Shown: positions 53,785 through 63,140 of the stretch, in pieces
Position numbering within the stretch: position 1 is the stretch's first letter
Layout: each line of letters begins with the position of its first letter
From: Azotobacter paspali
Lineage (GTDB): Bacteria; Pseudomonadota; Gammaproteobacteria; Pseudomonadales; Pseudomonadaceae
Assembly: GCF_042434745.1 (NCBI RefSeq)
Contig: NZ_JBHLSS010000041.1
Direction: 5' to 3' (one strand)
DNA: 64,000 nucleotides
Translations under genes and position numbers: made by a program
The notes under the pieces: model-generated
The model's database searches: none
What the model was told of the DNA's origin: nothing
Seen by the model: the letters and a program-made list of their open reading frames with translations, nothing else

Positions 53785-54654
53785 TTATTGCTTGCTGGCG
53801 GCGAGCTGGGCAGCCACTTCAGCGGCGAAGTCGACCTCGGCCCTCTCGATACCCTCGCCTACCTCGTAGCGGACGAAGGAGACGATTTCGGCTCCAGCCT
53901 TCTTGGCCAGTTCGCCTACCTTGATGTCCGGGTCCTTGACGAACGGCTGCTCGACCAGGCTGGCTTCGGCGAGGAACTTGTTGATGCGGCCCTTGACCAT
54001 GTTCTCGACAATGTTCTCCGGCTTGCCGGCGATCTTGTCGGCGTTCAGCGCCAGGAAGATTTCCTTTTCCTTGGCGACCGCCTCCTCGGACACCTGGGAC
54101 GGGCTCAGGAACTGCGGGTTGCTGGCAGCCACGTGCATGGCGATTTCCTTGGCCAGCTCGGGGTTGCCGCCCTTCAGGTTGACCAGCACGCCGATGCGGT
54201 GACCATGCAGGTAGGCCCCCACCACGTCGCCCTCGACACGGGTCAGACGACGGATGTTGACGTTCTCGCCACACTTGGCCACCAGCGCCTCGCGGGCCGA
54301 CTCCCGGTCCGCGATCAGCGGAGCGGCGTCGGTCAGCTTGTCGGCGAAGGCCTTCTCGAGGCTTTCGGCGACGAAGGCCTTGAAATCTTCCTGCAGGGCC
54401 AGGAAGTCGGTCTGGGCGTTGACCTCGATGATCACGGCCGCCTTGTTGTCGTCGGACACCTTGACCGCGATGGAGCCTTCGGCGGCAATGTTGCCGGCCT
54501 TCTTAGCGGCCTTGATTGCGCCGGAGGCACGCATGTCGTCGATGGCCTTCTCGATGTCGCCGCCGGCGGCGACCAGAGCCTTCTTGCACTCCATCATGCC
54601 CTGGCCGGTACGCTCGCGTAGCTCCTTGACCAGCGCCGCGGTAATCTCTGCCAT
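53785..54654 (-). CDS. tsf: Elongation factor Ts
   Basis: The 289-residue protein has the N-terminal LVKELRERTGQGMMECKKAL motif and VNAQTDFLALQEDFK in the core. It exchanges GDP for GTP on EF-Tu. ATG at 54654 is the family start. It is in the rpsB-tsf operon, with an attenuator between the two genes. Confidence 0.98.
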   Translation of the reverse strand: MAEITAALVKELRERTGQGMMECKKALVAAGGDIEKAIDDMRASGAIKAAKKAGNIAAEGSIAVKVSDDNKAAVIIEVNAQTDFLALQEDFKAFVAESLEKAFADKLTDAAPLIADRESAREALVAKCGENVNIRRLTRVEGDVVGAYLHGHRIGVLVNLKGGNPELAKEIAMHVAASNPQFLSPSQVSEEAVAKEKEIFLALNADKIAGKPENIVENMVKGRINKFLAEASLVEQPFVKDPDIKVGELAKKAGAEIVSFVRYEVGEGIERAEVDFAAEVAAQLAASKQ

Positions 54655-54735
54655 GTTCGCAATCCTCTTGAAAAGGTTTTCAACCATTCCGCCCGCTGGA
54701 TCGGGCGTTTCCGACCTTCAAATGTATAAAGTGGC

Positions 54736-54759
54736 AAAAAGGGGGCCTAGCCCCCTTTC
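54736..54759 (-). terminator. Hairpin terminator between rpsB and tsf
   Basis: AAAGGGGGC, loop TAG, GCCCCCTTT with a T-run on the minus strand in the 137-base rpsB-tsf gap. A partial terminator at this place is known in E. coli, where it lowers tsf transcription relative to rpsB. Confidence 0.75.
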
Positions 54760-54791
54760 TTGCGCAGCGGGTACCGCCTGATGTCCCGCGC

Positions 54792-55532
54792 TCAGCCTTC
54801 CGCGGCCTCGGAAGCGGCGAATTCCTCGATGAACTCGTCGCCGGTGCCGGCGTTCTGGCGGCCGCGCAGCACGGCATCGGCCACCGAGCCCAGGTACAGC
54901 TGCACGGCGCGGATGGCGTCGTCGTTACCCGGGATGATGTAGTCGACGCCCTCGGGGCTGCTGTTGGTATCGACTACGCCGATGACCGGAATGCCCAGCT
55001 TGTTGGCTTCGGAGATGGCGATGCGCTCGTGATCGACGTCAATCACGAACATCGCGTCGGGCAGGCCGCCCATATCCTTGATGCCGCCCAGGCTGCGCTC
55101 CAGCTTATCCAGATCGCGGGTGCGCATCAGCGCTTCTTTCTTGGTCAGCTTGGCGAAGGTGCCGTCCTGGGACTGGGTTTCCAGCTCGCGCAGGCGCTTG
55201 ATGGAGGCACGAATCGTCTTGTAGTTGGTCAGCATGCCGCCCAACCAGCGATGATCGACGTAGGGCATGCCGCAACGGGCCGCCTCTTCACGGACCAGCC
55301 TGCCGGCTGAGCGCTTGGTGCCGACGAACAGGATCTTGTTCTTGCCCGCCGCCAGTTTCTCGACGAAGCTCAGGGCTTCGTTGAACATCGGCAGGGTCTT
55401 TTCCAAGTTGATGATGTGGATCTTGTTGCGCGCGCCGAAGATGTACCGGCCCATTTTCGGGTTCCAGTAACGGGTCTGGTGGCCGAAGTGGCAACCGGCT
55501 TTCAGCATGTCGCGCATGGTGACTTGGGACAT
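54792..55532 (-). CDS. rpsB: 30S ribosomal protein S2
   Basis: The 246-residue protein starts MSQVTMRDMLKAGCHFGHQT and has PDAMFVIDVDHERIAISEAN and GIPVIGVVDTNSSPEGVDY, the S2 signatures. The 265-base gap to map (divergent) carries its leader and promoters; the segment 55533-55630 has GC-rich inverted arms that may be the S2-binding leader, but I cannot define it further. Confidence 0.98.
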   Translation of the reverse strand: MSQVTMRDMLKAGCHFGHQTRYWNPKMGRYIFGARNKIHIINLEKTLPMFNEALSFVEKLAAGKNKILFVGTKRSAGRLVREEAARCGMPYVDHRWLGGMLTNYKTIRASIKRLRELETQSQDGTFAKLTKKEALMRTRDLDKLERSLGGIKDMGGLPDAMFVIDVDHERIAISEANKLGIPVIGVVDTNSSPEGVDYIIPGNDDAIRAVQLYLGSVADAVLRGRQNAGTGDEFIEEFAASEAAEG

Positions 55533-55797
55533 TTCAATTCCTCGTTCGAATCGGGTTAGGCCTCCACGCATCCCGATATCCAACCCTTGCGGGCACCCAG
55601 GATACCGTGCCGATGCGTGTGTGGAGTCAATGCTCGCGAACCGCAGGTCCGCCGAGCGGCGCGTTTTATAGCACAAAAGCCGACCGCAGGCTACCGGGCG
55701 ACGGGCGATGCCCCGCGCGGCGCGCAGGCGATTTGGTTTATCATCGCCCCCATTCCGAACGTATGTCCCGCGCCCCAGGCGCCGAGAGAGAGTCCGC

Positions 55798-56580
55798 ATG
55801 ACCGTCACCATCAAGACGCCCGAGGAAATCGAAAAAATGCGCGTAGCCGGCCGCCTGGCCGCCGAGGTGCTGGAAATGATCGGCGAACACGTCAGGCCGG
55901 GCATCACTACCGAGGAGTTGGACCGCATCTGCCACGACTATATCGTCGACGTGCAGCACGCCATTCCCGCCCCGCTCAACTATAAGGGCTATCCCAAGTC
56001 GATCTGCACCTCCGTCAACCATGTGGTCTGTCACGGCATTCCCAACGACAAACCGCTGAAGGACGGCGATATCGTCAACCTCGACATCACCGTGATCAAG
56101 GACGGCTATCACGGCGACACCAGCATGATGTTCCTGGTCGGCAATCCCCCGGAATGGGCGAGACGCCTGTGCCAGGTGACCCAGGAATGCCTCTACAAGG
56201 GCATCGAGCTGGTGCGCCCGGGCGCCCACCTCGGCGATATCGGCGAGACGATCCAGAAGCACGCCGAGAAGAGCGGCTTCTCGGTGGTCCGCGAATACTG
56301 CGGACACGGCATCGGCGCGCTGTTCCACGAAGAGCCCCAGGTGCTCCACTACGGCCGTGCCGGCACCGGCCTCGAACTCAAGCAAGGCATGACCTTCACC
56401 ATCGAGCCGATGATCAACCAGGGCCGCGCGGAAACTCGCCTGCTCGGCGACGGCTGGACCGCCATCACCAAGGACCGCAAGCTCTCCGCCCAATGGGAGC
56501 ACACTCTGCTGGTCACCGCTGGCGGCTACGAGATCCTGACCCTGCGCCGCGACGACACCATCGCGCGCACTTCGCGCTGA
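55798..56580 (+). CDS. map: Methionine aminopeptidase, type I
   Basis: The 260-residue enzyme has metal ligands in VNLDITVIKDGYHGDTSMMF (two Asp), GHGIGALFHEEPQVLHY (His), FTIEPMINQG (Glu) and AQWEHTLLVT (Glu). It removes the initiator Met from new proteins. ATG at 55798 follows GAGAGAG. It is divergent from rpsB and leads glnD by 13 bases. Confidence 0.98.
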   Translation: MTVTIKTPEEIEKMRVAGRLAAEVLEMIGEHVRPGITTEELDRICHDYIVDVQHAIPAPLNYKGYPKSICTSVNHVVCHGIPNDKPLKDGDIVNLDITVIKDGYHGDTSMMFLVGNPPEWARRLCQVTQECLYKGIELVRPGAHLGDIGETIQKHAEKSGFSVVREYCGHGIGALFHEEPQVLHYGRAGTGLELKQGMTFTIEPMINQGRAETRLLGDGWTAITKDRKLSAQWEHTLLVTAGGYEILTLRRDDTIARTSR

Positions 56581-56593
56581 TCGAGGTGAAGTC

Positions 56594-59293
56594 ATGCCGC
56601 AGGTGGATCCCGATCTGTTCGACCCCGGACAGTTCCAGGCCGAGCTGGTCCTGAAGTCCAGCCCCATTCCCGCCTACAAGAAAGCCCTGCGGTGCGCCCG
56701 GGAAGTGCTCGATGCGCGCTTCCGGGAAGGCCGCGACATCCGCCGGCTGATCGAGGACCGGGCCTGGTTCGTCGACCAGATCCTCACCCTGGCCTGGAAC
56801 CGCTTCGACTGGAGCGAGGATGCCGACATCGCCCTGATCGCCGTCGGCGGCTACGGTCGCGGCGAACTGCATCCCTACTCGGACATCGACCTGCTGATCC
56901 TGATGGACGGCGCCGACCACGAGGTGTTCCGCGAACCGATCGAGGGCTTTCTCACCCTGCTCTGGGACATCGGCCTGAAGGTCGGCCAGAGCGTGCGCTC
57001 GCTGGCCGAGTGCGCCGAAGAGGCGCAGGCTGACCTGACGGTGATCACCAACCTGATGGAGAGCCGCACCATCGCCGGTCCCGAGCACCTGCGCCAGCGC
57101 ATGCAGGAAGTCACCAGCGCGCAGCGGATGTGGCCGAGCCGGGCCTTTTTCCTCGCCAAGCGCGACGAGCAGAAGACTCGCCATGCCCGCTACAACGACA
57201 CCGAGTACAACCTCGAACCCAATGTCAAGGGCTCGCCCGGCGGCCTGCGCGACATCCAGACCCTGCTCTGGATAGCCCGCCGCCAGTTCGGCACCATTAA
57301 TCTGCACGCCATGGTCGGTCAGGGCTTCCTGCTGGAAAGCGAATACACCCTGCTCGCCTCCTCCCAGGAATTCCTCTGGAAGGTGCGCTACGCCCTGCAC
57401 ATGCTCGCCGGACGCGCCGAGGACCGCCTGCTGTTCGACCTGCAGCGGCAGATCGCCGGCCTGCTCGGCTACGAGGACAGCGACGCCAAGCTGGCGGTCG
57501 AGCGCTTCATGCAGAAGTACTACCGGGTGGTGCTCGGCATCGCCGAGCTGACCGAGCTGGTCTTCCAGCACTTCGAGGAAGTCATCCTGCCCGGCGACGC
57601 CGCCGGGCGGGTCGAACCGCTGAACGAACGTTTCCAGGTGCGCGATGGTTATCTAGAGGTCACCCACGCCAGCGTCTTCCAGGAAACGCCTTCCGCCCTG
57701 CTGGAAATCTTCGTGCTGCTGGCCCGGCGCCCGGAGATCCGCGGCGTGCGCGCCGACACCATCCGCCTGCTGCGCGACCACCGCTATCTGATCGACAACG
57801 CCTTCCGCCGCGATCCCCACAACACCGGCCTGTTCATCGAACTGTTCAAGAGCCGCCAGGGCATCCACCGCAACCTGCGGCGCATGAACCGCTACGGCAT
57901 CCTCGGGCGCTACCTGCCGGAGTTCGGCCACATCGTCGGACAGATGCAGCACGACCTGTTCCACATCTATACGGTCGACGCCCACACCCTGAACCTGATC
58001 AAGAACCTGCGCAAACTCTTCTGGCCGGAACTGGCGGAGAAATACCCGCTGGCCAGCAAACTGATCGAGAAGCTGCCCAAGCCCGAACTGATCTACCTGG
58101 CCGGGCTCTACCACGATATCGGCAAGGGCCGCGGCGGCGACCATTCGGAACTCGGCGCGGCCGACGCGCTGGCATTCTGCGAACGCCACGACCTGCCGGC
58201 CATGGACACCCAACTGATCGTCTGGCTGGTGCGCAACCACCTGCTGATGTCCACCACCGCCCAGCGCAAGGACCTCTCCGATCCGCAGGTGATCTTCGAC
58301 TTCGCTCAGAAGGTCCGCGACCAGACTTACCTGGACTATCTCTACGTACTGACCGTGGCGGACATCAACGCTACCAACCCGACCCTCTGGAACTCCTGGC
58401 GGGCCAGCCTGCTGCGCCAGCTCTACACCGAGACCAAGCATGCCCTGCGCCGCGGACTGGAGCAGCCGGTCGGCCGCGAGGAACAGATCCGCCAGACGCA
58501 GAAGGCCGCGCTGGACATCCTGGTGCGCAGCGGCACCGATCCCGACGACGCCGAACATCTCTGGACACAACTGGGCGACGACTACTTCCTGCGCCACACC
58601 TCCAGCGACATCGCCTGGCACACCGAGGCGATCCTTCAGCACCCGAGCAGCGGCGGACCGCTGGTGCTGATCAAGGAAACCACCCAGCGCGAGTTCGAGG
58701 GCGCCACCCAGATCTTCATCTACGCGCCGGACCAGCACGACTTCTTCGCCGTGACCGTGGCCGCCATGGACCAGCTCAACCTGAGCATCCACGACGCCCG
58801 CGTCATCACTTCGACCAGCCAGTTCACCCTCGATACCTATATAGTGCTCGACGCCGACGGCGGCTCGATCGGCGACAACCCGGCGCGCATCCAAGAAATC
58901 CGCCAGGGGCTGGTGGAAGCTTTGCGCAACCCGGCCGACTACCCCACCATCATCCAGCGCCGCGTGCCGCGCCAGCTCAAGCACTTCGCCTTCGCCCCGC
59001 AGGTCATCATCCAGAACGACGCCCTGCGCCCGGTGACCATCCTCGATATCATCGCCCCGGACCGCCCCGGCCTGCTGGCGCGGATCGGCAAGATCTTCCT
59101 GGACTTCGACCTGTCACTGCAGAACGCCAAGATCGCCACCCTCGGCGAACGGGTCGAGGACGTGTTCTTCGTCACCGACGCGCACAACCAGCCCTTGTCC
59201 GACCCGGAACTCTGCGCCCGCCTGCAACTGGCGATCGTCGAACAACTGGCCGACGGCGACAGCTATATTCAGCCGAGCCGGATCAGCATCTGA
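56594..59293 (+). CDS. glnD: Bifunctional uridylyltransferase/uridylyl-removing enzyme GlnD
   Basis: The 899-residue sensor of nitrogen status has a nucleotidyltransferase (VGGYGRGELHPYSDIDLLIL, Asp pair), an HD hydrolase (LAGLYHDIGKGRGGDHSELG) and two C-terminal ACT domains (about 710-899) that bind glutamine. It adds UMP to PII proteins under nitrogen limitation and removes it in excess. In a diazotroph it is upstream of NtrC and, through PII, of NifL-NifA control. Confidence 0.98.
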   Translation: MPQVDPDLFDPGQFQAELVLKSSPIPAYKKALRCAREVLDARFREGRDIRRLIEDRAWFVDQILTLAWNRFDWSEDADIALIAVGGYGRGELHPYSDIDLLILMDGADHEVFREPIEGFLTLLWDIGLKVGQSVRSLAECAEEAQADLTVITNLMESRTIAGPEHLRQRMQEVTSAQRMWPSRAFFLAKRDEQKTRHARYNDTEYNLEPNVKGSPGGLRDIQTLLWIARRQFGTINLHAMVGQGFLLESEYTLLASSQEFLWKVRYALHMLAGRAEDRLLFDLQRQIAGLLGYEDSDAKLAVERFMQKYYRVVLGIAELTELVFQHFEEVILPGDAAGRVEPLNERFQVRDGYLEVTHASVFQETPSALLEIFVLLARRPEIRGVRADTIRLLRDHRYLIDNAFRRDPHNTGLFIELFKSRQGIHRNLRRMNRYGILGRYLPEFGHIVGQMQHDLFHIYTVDAHTLNLIKNLRKLFWPELAEKYPLASKLIEKLPKPELIYLAGLYHDIGKGRGGDHSELGAADALAFCERHDLPAMDTQLIVWLVRNHLLMSTTAQRKDLSDPQVIFDFAQKVRDQTYLDYLYVLTVADINATNPTLWNSWRASLLRQLYTETKHALRRGLEQPVGREEQIRQTQKAALDILVRSGTDPDDAEHLWTQLGDDYFLRHTSSDIAWHTEAILQHPSSGGPLVLIKETTQREFEGATQIFIYAPDQHDFFAVTVAAMDQLNLSIHDARVITSTSQFTLDTYIVLDADGGSIGDNPARIQEIRQGLVEALRNPADYPTIIQRRVPRQLKHFAFAPQVIIQNDALRPVTILDIIAPDRPGLLARIGKIFLDFDLSLQNAKIATLGERVEDVFFVTDAHNQPLSDPELCARLQLAIVEQLADGDSYIQPSRISI

Positions 59294-59362
59294 ACCCAGA
59301 ACCGGACGGCGGCCCGCCCCGCGCAGGGATGGCTCGCCGCCCGCGGCTACCAGGAAAGCCCC

Positions 59363-60559
59363 ATGAACGACGCCCTGAACCTTTTGCAACCCTATCCCTT
59401 CGAGAAGCTTCGCGCGCTGCTCGCCGGCGTGCAGCCGCCGGCCGGTAAGAAGCCCATCGCCCTGTCCATCGGCGAACCCAAGCACCGCTCGCCGAGCTTC
59501 GTCGTCGAGGCTCTGGCCGCCAACCTCGAACAGCTCGCGGTCTACCCCACCACCCTCGGCCTGCCGGCGCTGCGCGAAGCCATCGCCCGCTGGTGCGAGC
59601 GGCGTTTCCGGGTGCCGGCTGGCCGGCTGGACCCGGCGCGCCACGTGCTGCCGGTCAACGGCACCCGGGAGGCGCTGTTCGCCTTCGCCCAGACCGTGGT
59701 AAAGCGCACGGACAACGGCTTAGTGGTCAGCCCCAACCCCTTCTACCAGATCTACGAAGGCGCGGCCCTGCTCGCCGGGGCCACGCCGCACTACCTGCCG
59801 TGCCTTCCGGAGAACGGTTTCAATCCCGACTTCGACGCGGTACCGGCGGACGTCTGGCGGCGCTGTCAGTTGCTGTTCCTCTGCTCGCCGGGCAACCCCA
59901 CCGGCGCCCTGGTGCCGCTCGCTACCCTTAAGAAACTGATCGCCCTGGCCGACGAGCACGACTTCGTGATCGCCGCCGACGAGTGCTACAGCGAGCTGTA
60001 CTTCGACGAACAGAACCCGCCGCCCGGCCTGCTCACCGCTTGCGCCGAGCTGGGCCACGACGACTTCCGTCGCTGCGTGGTGTTCCACAGCCTGTCCAAG
60101 CGCTCCAACCTGCCGGGCCTGCGCTCGGGCTTCGTCGCCGGCGACGCCGAGATCCTCAAGAGCTTCCTGCTCTACCGCACCTACCACGGCTGCGCCATGC
60201 CAGTGCCGACCCAACTGGCCAGCATCGCCGCCTGGAACGACGAAGTCCATGTGCGCGCCAACCGTGTGCTGTACCGGGAGAAGTTCGACGCCGTGCTGGG
60301 CATCCTGCAGCCGGTGCTCGACGTCAAGCGCCCGGACGGCAGTTTCTACCTGTGGCCGCGCACTCCAGTGGACGACCAGATCTTCACCCGTGACCTGTTC
60401 GCCCGCGAACACGTGACCGTGGTGCCGGGCGCCTACCTGTCGCGCGGCGTGGACGGCCTCAACCCCGGAGCCGACCGCGTGCGCATGGCCCTGGTCGCCC
60501 CCCTAAACGAATGCGTGGAAGCCGCCGAACGCATCCGCGACTTCGTTCGCGCGGGCTGA
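59363..60559 (+). CDS. dapC: N-succinyldiaminopimelate aminotransferase
   Basis: The 398-residue fold-type I aminotransferase has the pyridoxal-lysine in VVFHSLSKRSNLPGLRSGFV, CSPGNPTGALVPL and AADECYSELYFDEQNPP. By synteny with P. aeruginosa (map-glnD-dapC) it is DapC, which acts in lysine and peptidoglycan precursor synthesis. Sequence alone would also allow a general class I aminotransferase. Confidence 0.9.
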   Translation: MNDALNLLQPYPFEKLRALLAGVQPPAGKKPIALSIGEPKHRSPSFVVEALAANLEQLAVYPTTLGLPALREAIARWCERRFRVPAGRLDPARHVLPVNGTREALFAFAQTVVKRTDNGLVVSPNPFYQIYEGAALLAGATPHYLPCLPENGFNPDFDAVPADVWRRCQLLFLCSPGNPTGALVPLATLKKLIALADEHDFVIAADECYSELYFDEQNPPPGLLTACAELGHDDFRRCVVFHSLSKRSNLPGLRSGFVAGDAEILKSFLLYRTYHGCAMPVPTQLASIAAWNDEVHVRANRVLYREKFDAVLGILQPVLDVKRPDGSFYLWPRTPVDDQIFTRDLFAREHVTVVPGAYLSRGVDGLNPGADRVRMALVAPLNECVEAAERIRDFVRAG

Positions 60560-60586
60560 GCGGCGCCCCTCGCCCGCCGTTCGCCC

Positions 60587-62224
60587 TCAAGTGCTACGGA
60601 ACAGCCGCGCCTCGCTGATGTCCAGCTCGCGCAGGATCTCGCCGAGCAAGTCGTCGTCGACCTGATGGCGACGGCGCAAACGGTATAGCTCCAGGCGCTG
60701 GGAACGCAGCGCCTGCAGACGCAGGCGCTGCTCCAGCGCATTCATCTGACGCAGGCGCGTACGCGCCTCCACGGAATCGTCGGGCTCCAGTTGCTGGCGG
60801 TATTCGGCCATAATCTTCGCCTTGACCTCGGCCGCCAGGGCCATCTCCTCGGGACTCAGGCCGGGCTCCTCGCTCTGCGCCTCCAGGGCGCGGATTGCAG
60901 CCTCGACAGTCTTTACCCGGTTGCGGCGCAACTCCTGCTCGCGCGCCTCCCCGTTGTCCACCGGCAGGCCGCGCAGCAGCAGCGGCAGACCGAGGGTGGC
61001 GACCAGCAGCGACAGCAGGATCACTCCGGCGGCGACGGAGATCAGCAAATCGCGCTGCGGAAAGGCTTCGCCATTGCCCAGCAGCAACGGCAGCGACAGC
61101 ACGCTGGCCAGGGTCACGGCACCGCGTACCCCACCCAAGGTGAGCAGCGCCGCCAGGCGCAGCGACGACTGCCCGGCGAAGCTGCTGGGCAGGCCGCGCC
61201 AACGGCGCAGCGCACCGGACACCAGCCAGTAAAGCCAGGTCCAGACGAAACTCAGCAGGATCAGCGCTAGGAACACCTGGCCGACGAGGAGTCCCAACTC
61301 GACGGTGCTCGCCCAGAACAGCTCGCCCTCTTTTAGCGTGACCTTGACGATGTCCGGCAACTGCAGGCCGAGCAGCAGGAAAATCAGGCCGTTGAAGGTG
61401 AACTCCAGCAGCGCCCATACGCTGCGGTTGAGCAGCCGCGTGGTGGTCTGCCGCGGCAGCAGATCGAGACGGCTCTGCATCATGCCCGCCGCCACCGCCG
61501 AGAGAATCCCGGAGACGCCCAGATGCTCGGCCGCCACGTAGGCAGCGAACGGCAGCAGCAGCATGAACATCACGTGCGGCGCCGGCTCCTCCCAGCCGAA
61601 CCCGATCATCCAAGCCCGGAAACGCCCGAGCACATAGCTCAGGGCCACCCCGACCGCTAGCCCGCCGAGGGCCACCAGGACGAACTCCAGACCGGCCTCG
61701 GCTAGGGAAAACGAGCCGGTCAGGGCAGCCGCCACGGCGAACTTGAAAGCCACCAAGCCGGAAGCGTCGTTCATCAGCGCCTCGCCCTGGAGGATGTTCA
61801 TCAAGGTGCGCGGCAGACGACCATGGGCGATCGCCGACACCGCCACGGCATCGGTGGGCGACAGCACCGCCGCCAGGGCAAAGGCCACCGCCAGCGGGAT
61901 GTCGGGGAACAGCAGATGGATCAGCCAGCCGGCGCCGAGCACGGTGAACAACGCCAAGCCGAAGGCCAGTAGCAGAATCGGCGTGCGCAACCGCCAGAAC
62001 TCGCCCTTGGGCATCCGCCAGCCGTCGACGAACAGCAAGGGCGGAATGAACAGCAGCAGGAACAGTTCGGGATCGAGCCGCACGTGCAGACCGAACCCCG
62101 GCAGCGCCAGCAGGGCGCCGATGGCGATCTGGATGAGCGGCAGGGGAATGGGGATGAACTGCGCAGTGATGCGCGTGCCGCCGACGACCAGCAGCATGAT
62201 CAGAATCGTATAGAGAAGTTGCAT
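60587..62224 (-). CDS. CPA1 family Na+/H+ antiporter (NhaP-like)
   Basis: The 545-residue protein has about 11-12 membrane segments in the first 410 residues, with ALAAVLSPTDAVAVSAIAHG and ALMNDASGLVAFKFAVAAAL, the ion-binding signatures of CPA1 exchangers, and a 135-residue cytosolic helical tail. It exchanges Na+ (or K+) for H+ and supports pH and salt tolerance. It is convergent with dapC, with only 27 bases between the stops. Confidence 0.92.
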   Translation of the reverse strand: MQLLYTILIMLLVVGGTRITAQFIPIPLPLIQIAIGALLALPGFGLHVRLDPELFLLLFIPPLLFVDGWRMPKGEFWRLRTPILLLAFGLALFTVLGAGWLIHLLFPDIPLAVAFALAAVLSPTDAVAVSAIAHGRLPRTLMNILQGEALMNDASGLVAFKFAVAAALTGSFSLAEAGLEFVLVALGGLAVGVALSYVLGRFRAWMIGFGWEEPAPHVMFMLLLPFAAYVAAEHLGVSGILSAVAAGMMQSRLDLLPRQTTTRLLNRSVWALLEFTFNGLIFLLLGLQLPDIVKVTLKEGELFWASTVELGLLVGQVFLALILLSFVWTWLYWLVSGALRRWRGLPSSFAGQSSLRLAALLTLGGVRGAVTLASVLSLPLLLGNGEAFPQRDLLISVAAGVILLSLLVATLGLPLLLRGLPVDNGEAREQELRRNRVKTVEAAIRALEAQSEEPGLSPEEMALAAEVKAKIMAEYRQQLEPDDSVEARTRLRQMNALEQRLRLQALRSQRLELYRLRRRHQVDDDLLGEILRELDISEARLFRST

Positions 62225-62295
62225 GGGATGCGGGAAGAGGCGCTTGAGAAGTTCCCAGTCTACCCCTCAAGCAAAGCGGCGAGAATTCACCATGG

Positions 62296-63140
62296 TCAAG
62301 TTCCGTCGCTCCGGCGACGTGTTATCTGTCGCAGCGCGACGCCGAGCGCCAACATGTGCTGCCGCTTGATGCCGACCCCGTGCTCTTTCATCTCTTCCCA
62401 CACACCCTGCCAGCCGCCCAGTTCGATGCGTTCCAGATGGGCGGTCTGCCGGAACTGGTCGGCATAGTCCTCGCGATTGCCCTTATCGAGCAGGCACGAT
62501 GCTGGTTCCGGCAGCAGCAGGAAATCGGCGCGCGGCAGGCCGGCCGCGATGCACAGGCCGGCCAGGTCGTAGTCGGCGAACACGCCGACGCGCACCGCCG
62601 CCGGCAGCGCGCCGAGCAAACGCCGGGCGCCACGCGCCAGATTGCCGTGACCGCGATAGAGGATCAGGCCGTCGGCCAGCCCGGCCGGGGTCCGGTAGCC
62701 CTCCCAGTCATCGAAGCTATCGAGATTTTCGATCACCAGTACTTAGACAACGGCGGAAAGGTCCAGGCTCTCCAACGGCACGCGTAGGCTCAGGCCGACA
62801 GGGTCGGCAACGGCGTGGGCAGACGCCCCTTGAGCAGCACGAAGCCGTCGTCGGGGCGCTGGCGGGCGGTCTTCTCGTCGATGAAACCCTGTGCAGCCGC
62901 CTGCGGGCGATTACCGCGTGGAGCGCTGGCCAACAGGTTTGCGGCACCGCTCGCGCACTCGGCCGCCCGGCGCAGGACACGCAGCATGGCATCGTCGAAG
63001 TAAAGGCTGTTTCCCCGTGGCTCGCCAACCTCCTGCTCTTCCCGGATGAACTGCCAGGTCGCATCGAGCGGTACCCTGTGGCGCCGATTGCGCAACAGGC
63101 TGTGGATGGCCTGCAAGTGATGCGCGCTCAGGCCAGCCAC
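62296..63140 (-). pseudogene. Toprim-type protein gene, frameshifted and stopped
   Basis: A GTG at 63140, overlapping the upstream stop, opens MAGLSAHHLQAIHSLLRNRR and runs to TGA at 62790-62792. The same protein continues in another frame as LRVPLESLDLSAVV, meets TAA at 62743-62745, and resumes as VLVIENLDSFDDWEGY, LYRGHGN and VGVFADYDLAGLCIAAGLPR. The last two look like the Glu and Asp-x-Asp motifs of a toprim fold, as in JetD/MksG-type (DUF2220- or DUF7281-like) proteins. The TAA is one change from CAA. At least one frameshift and one nonsense mutation break it. Confidence 0.6.
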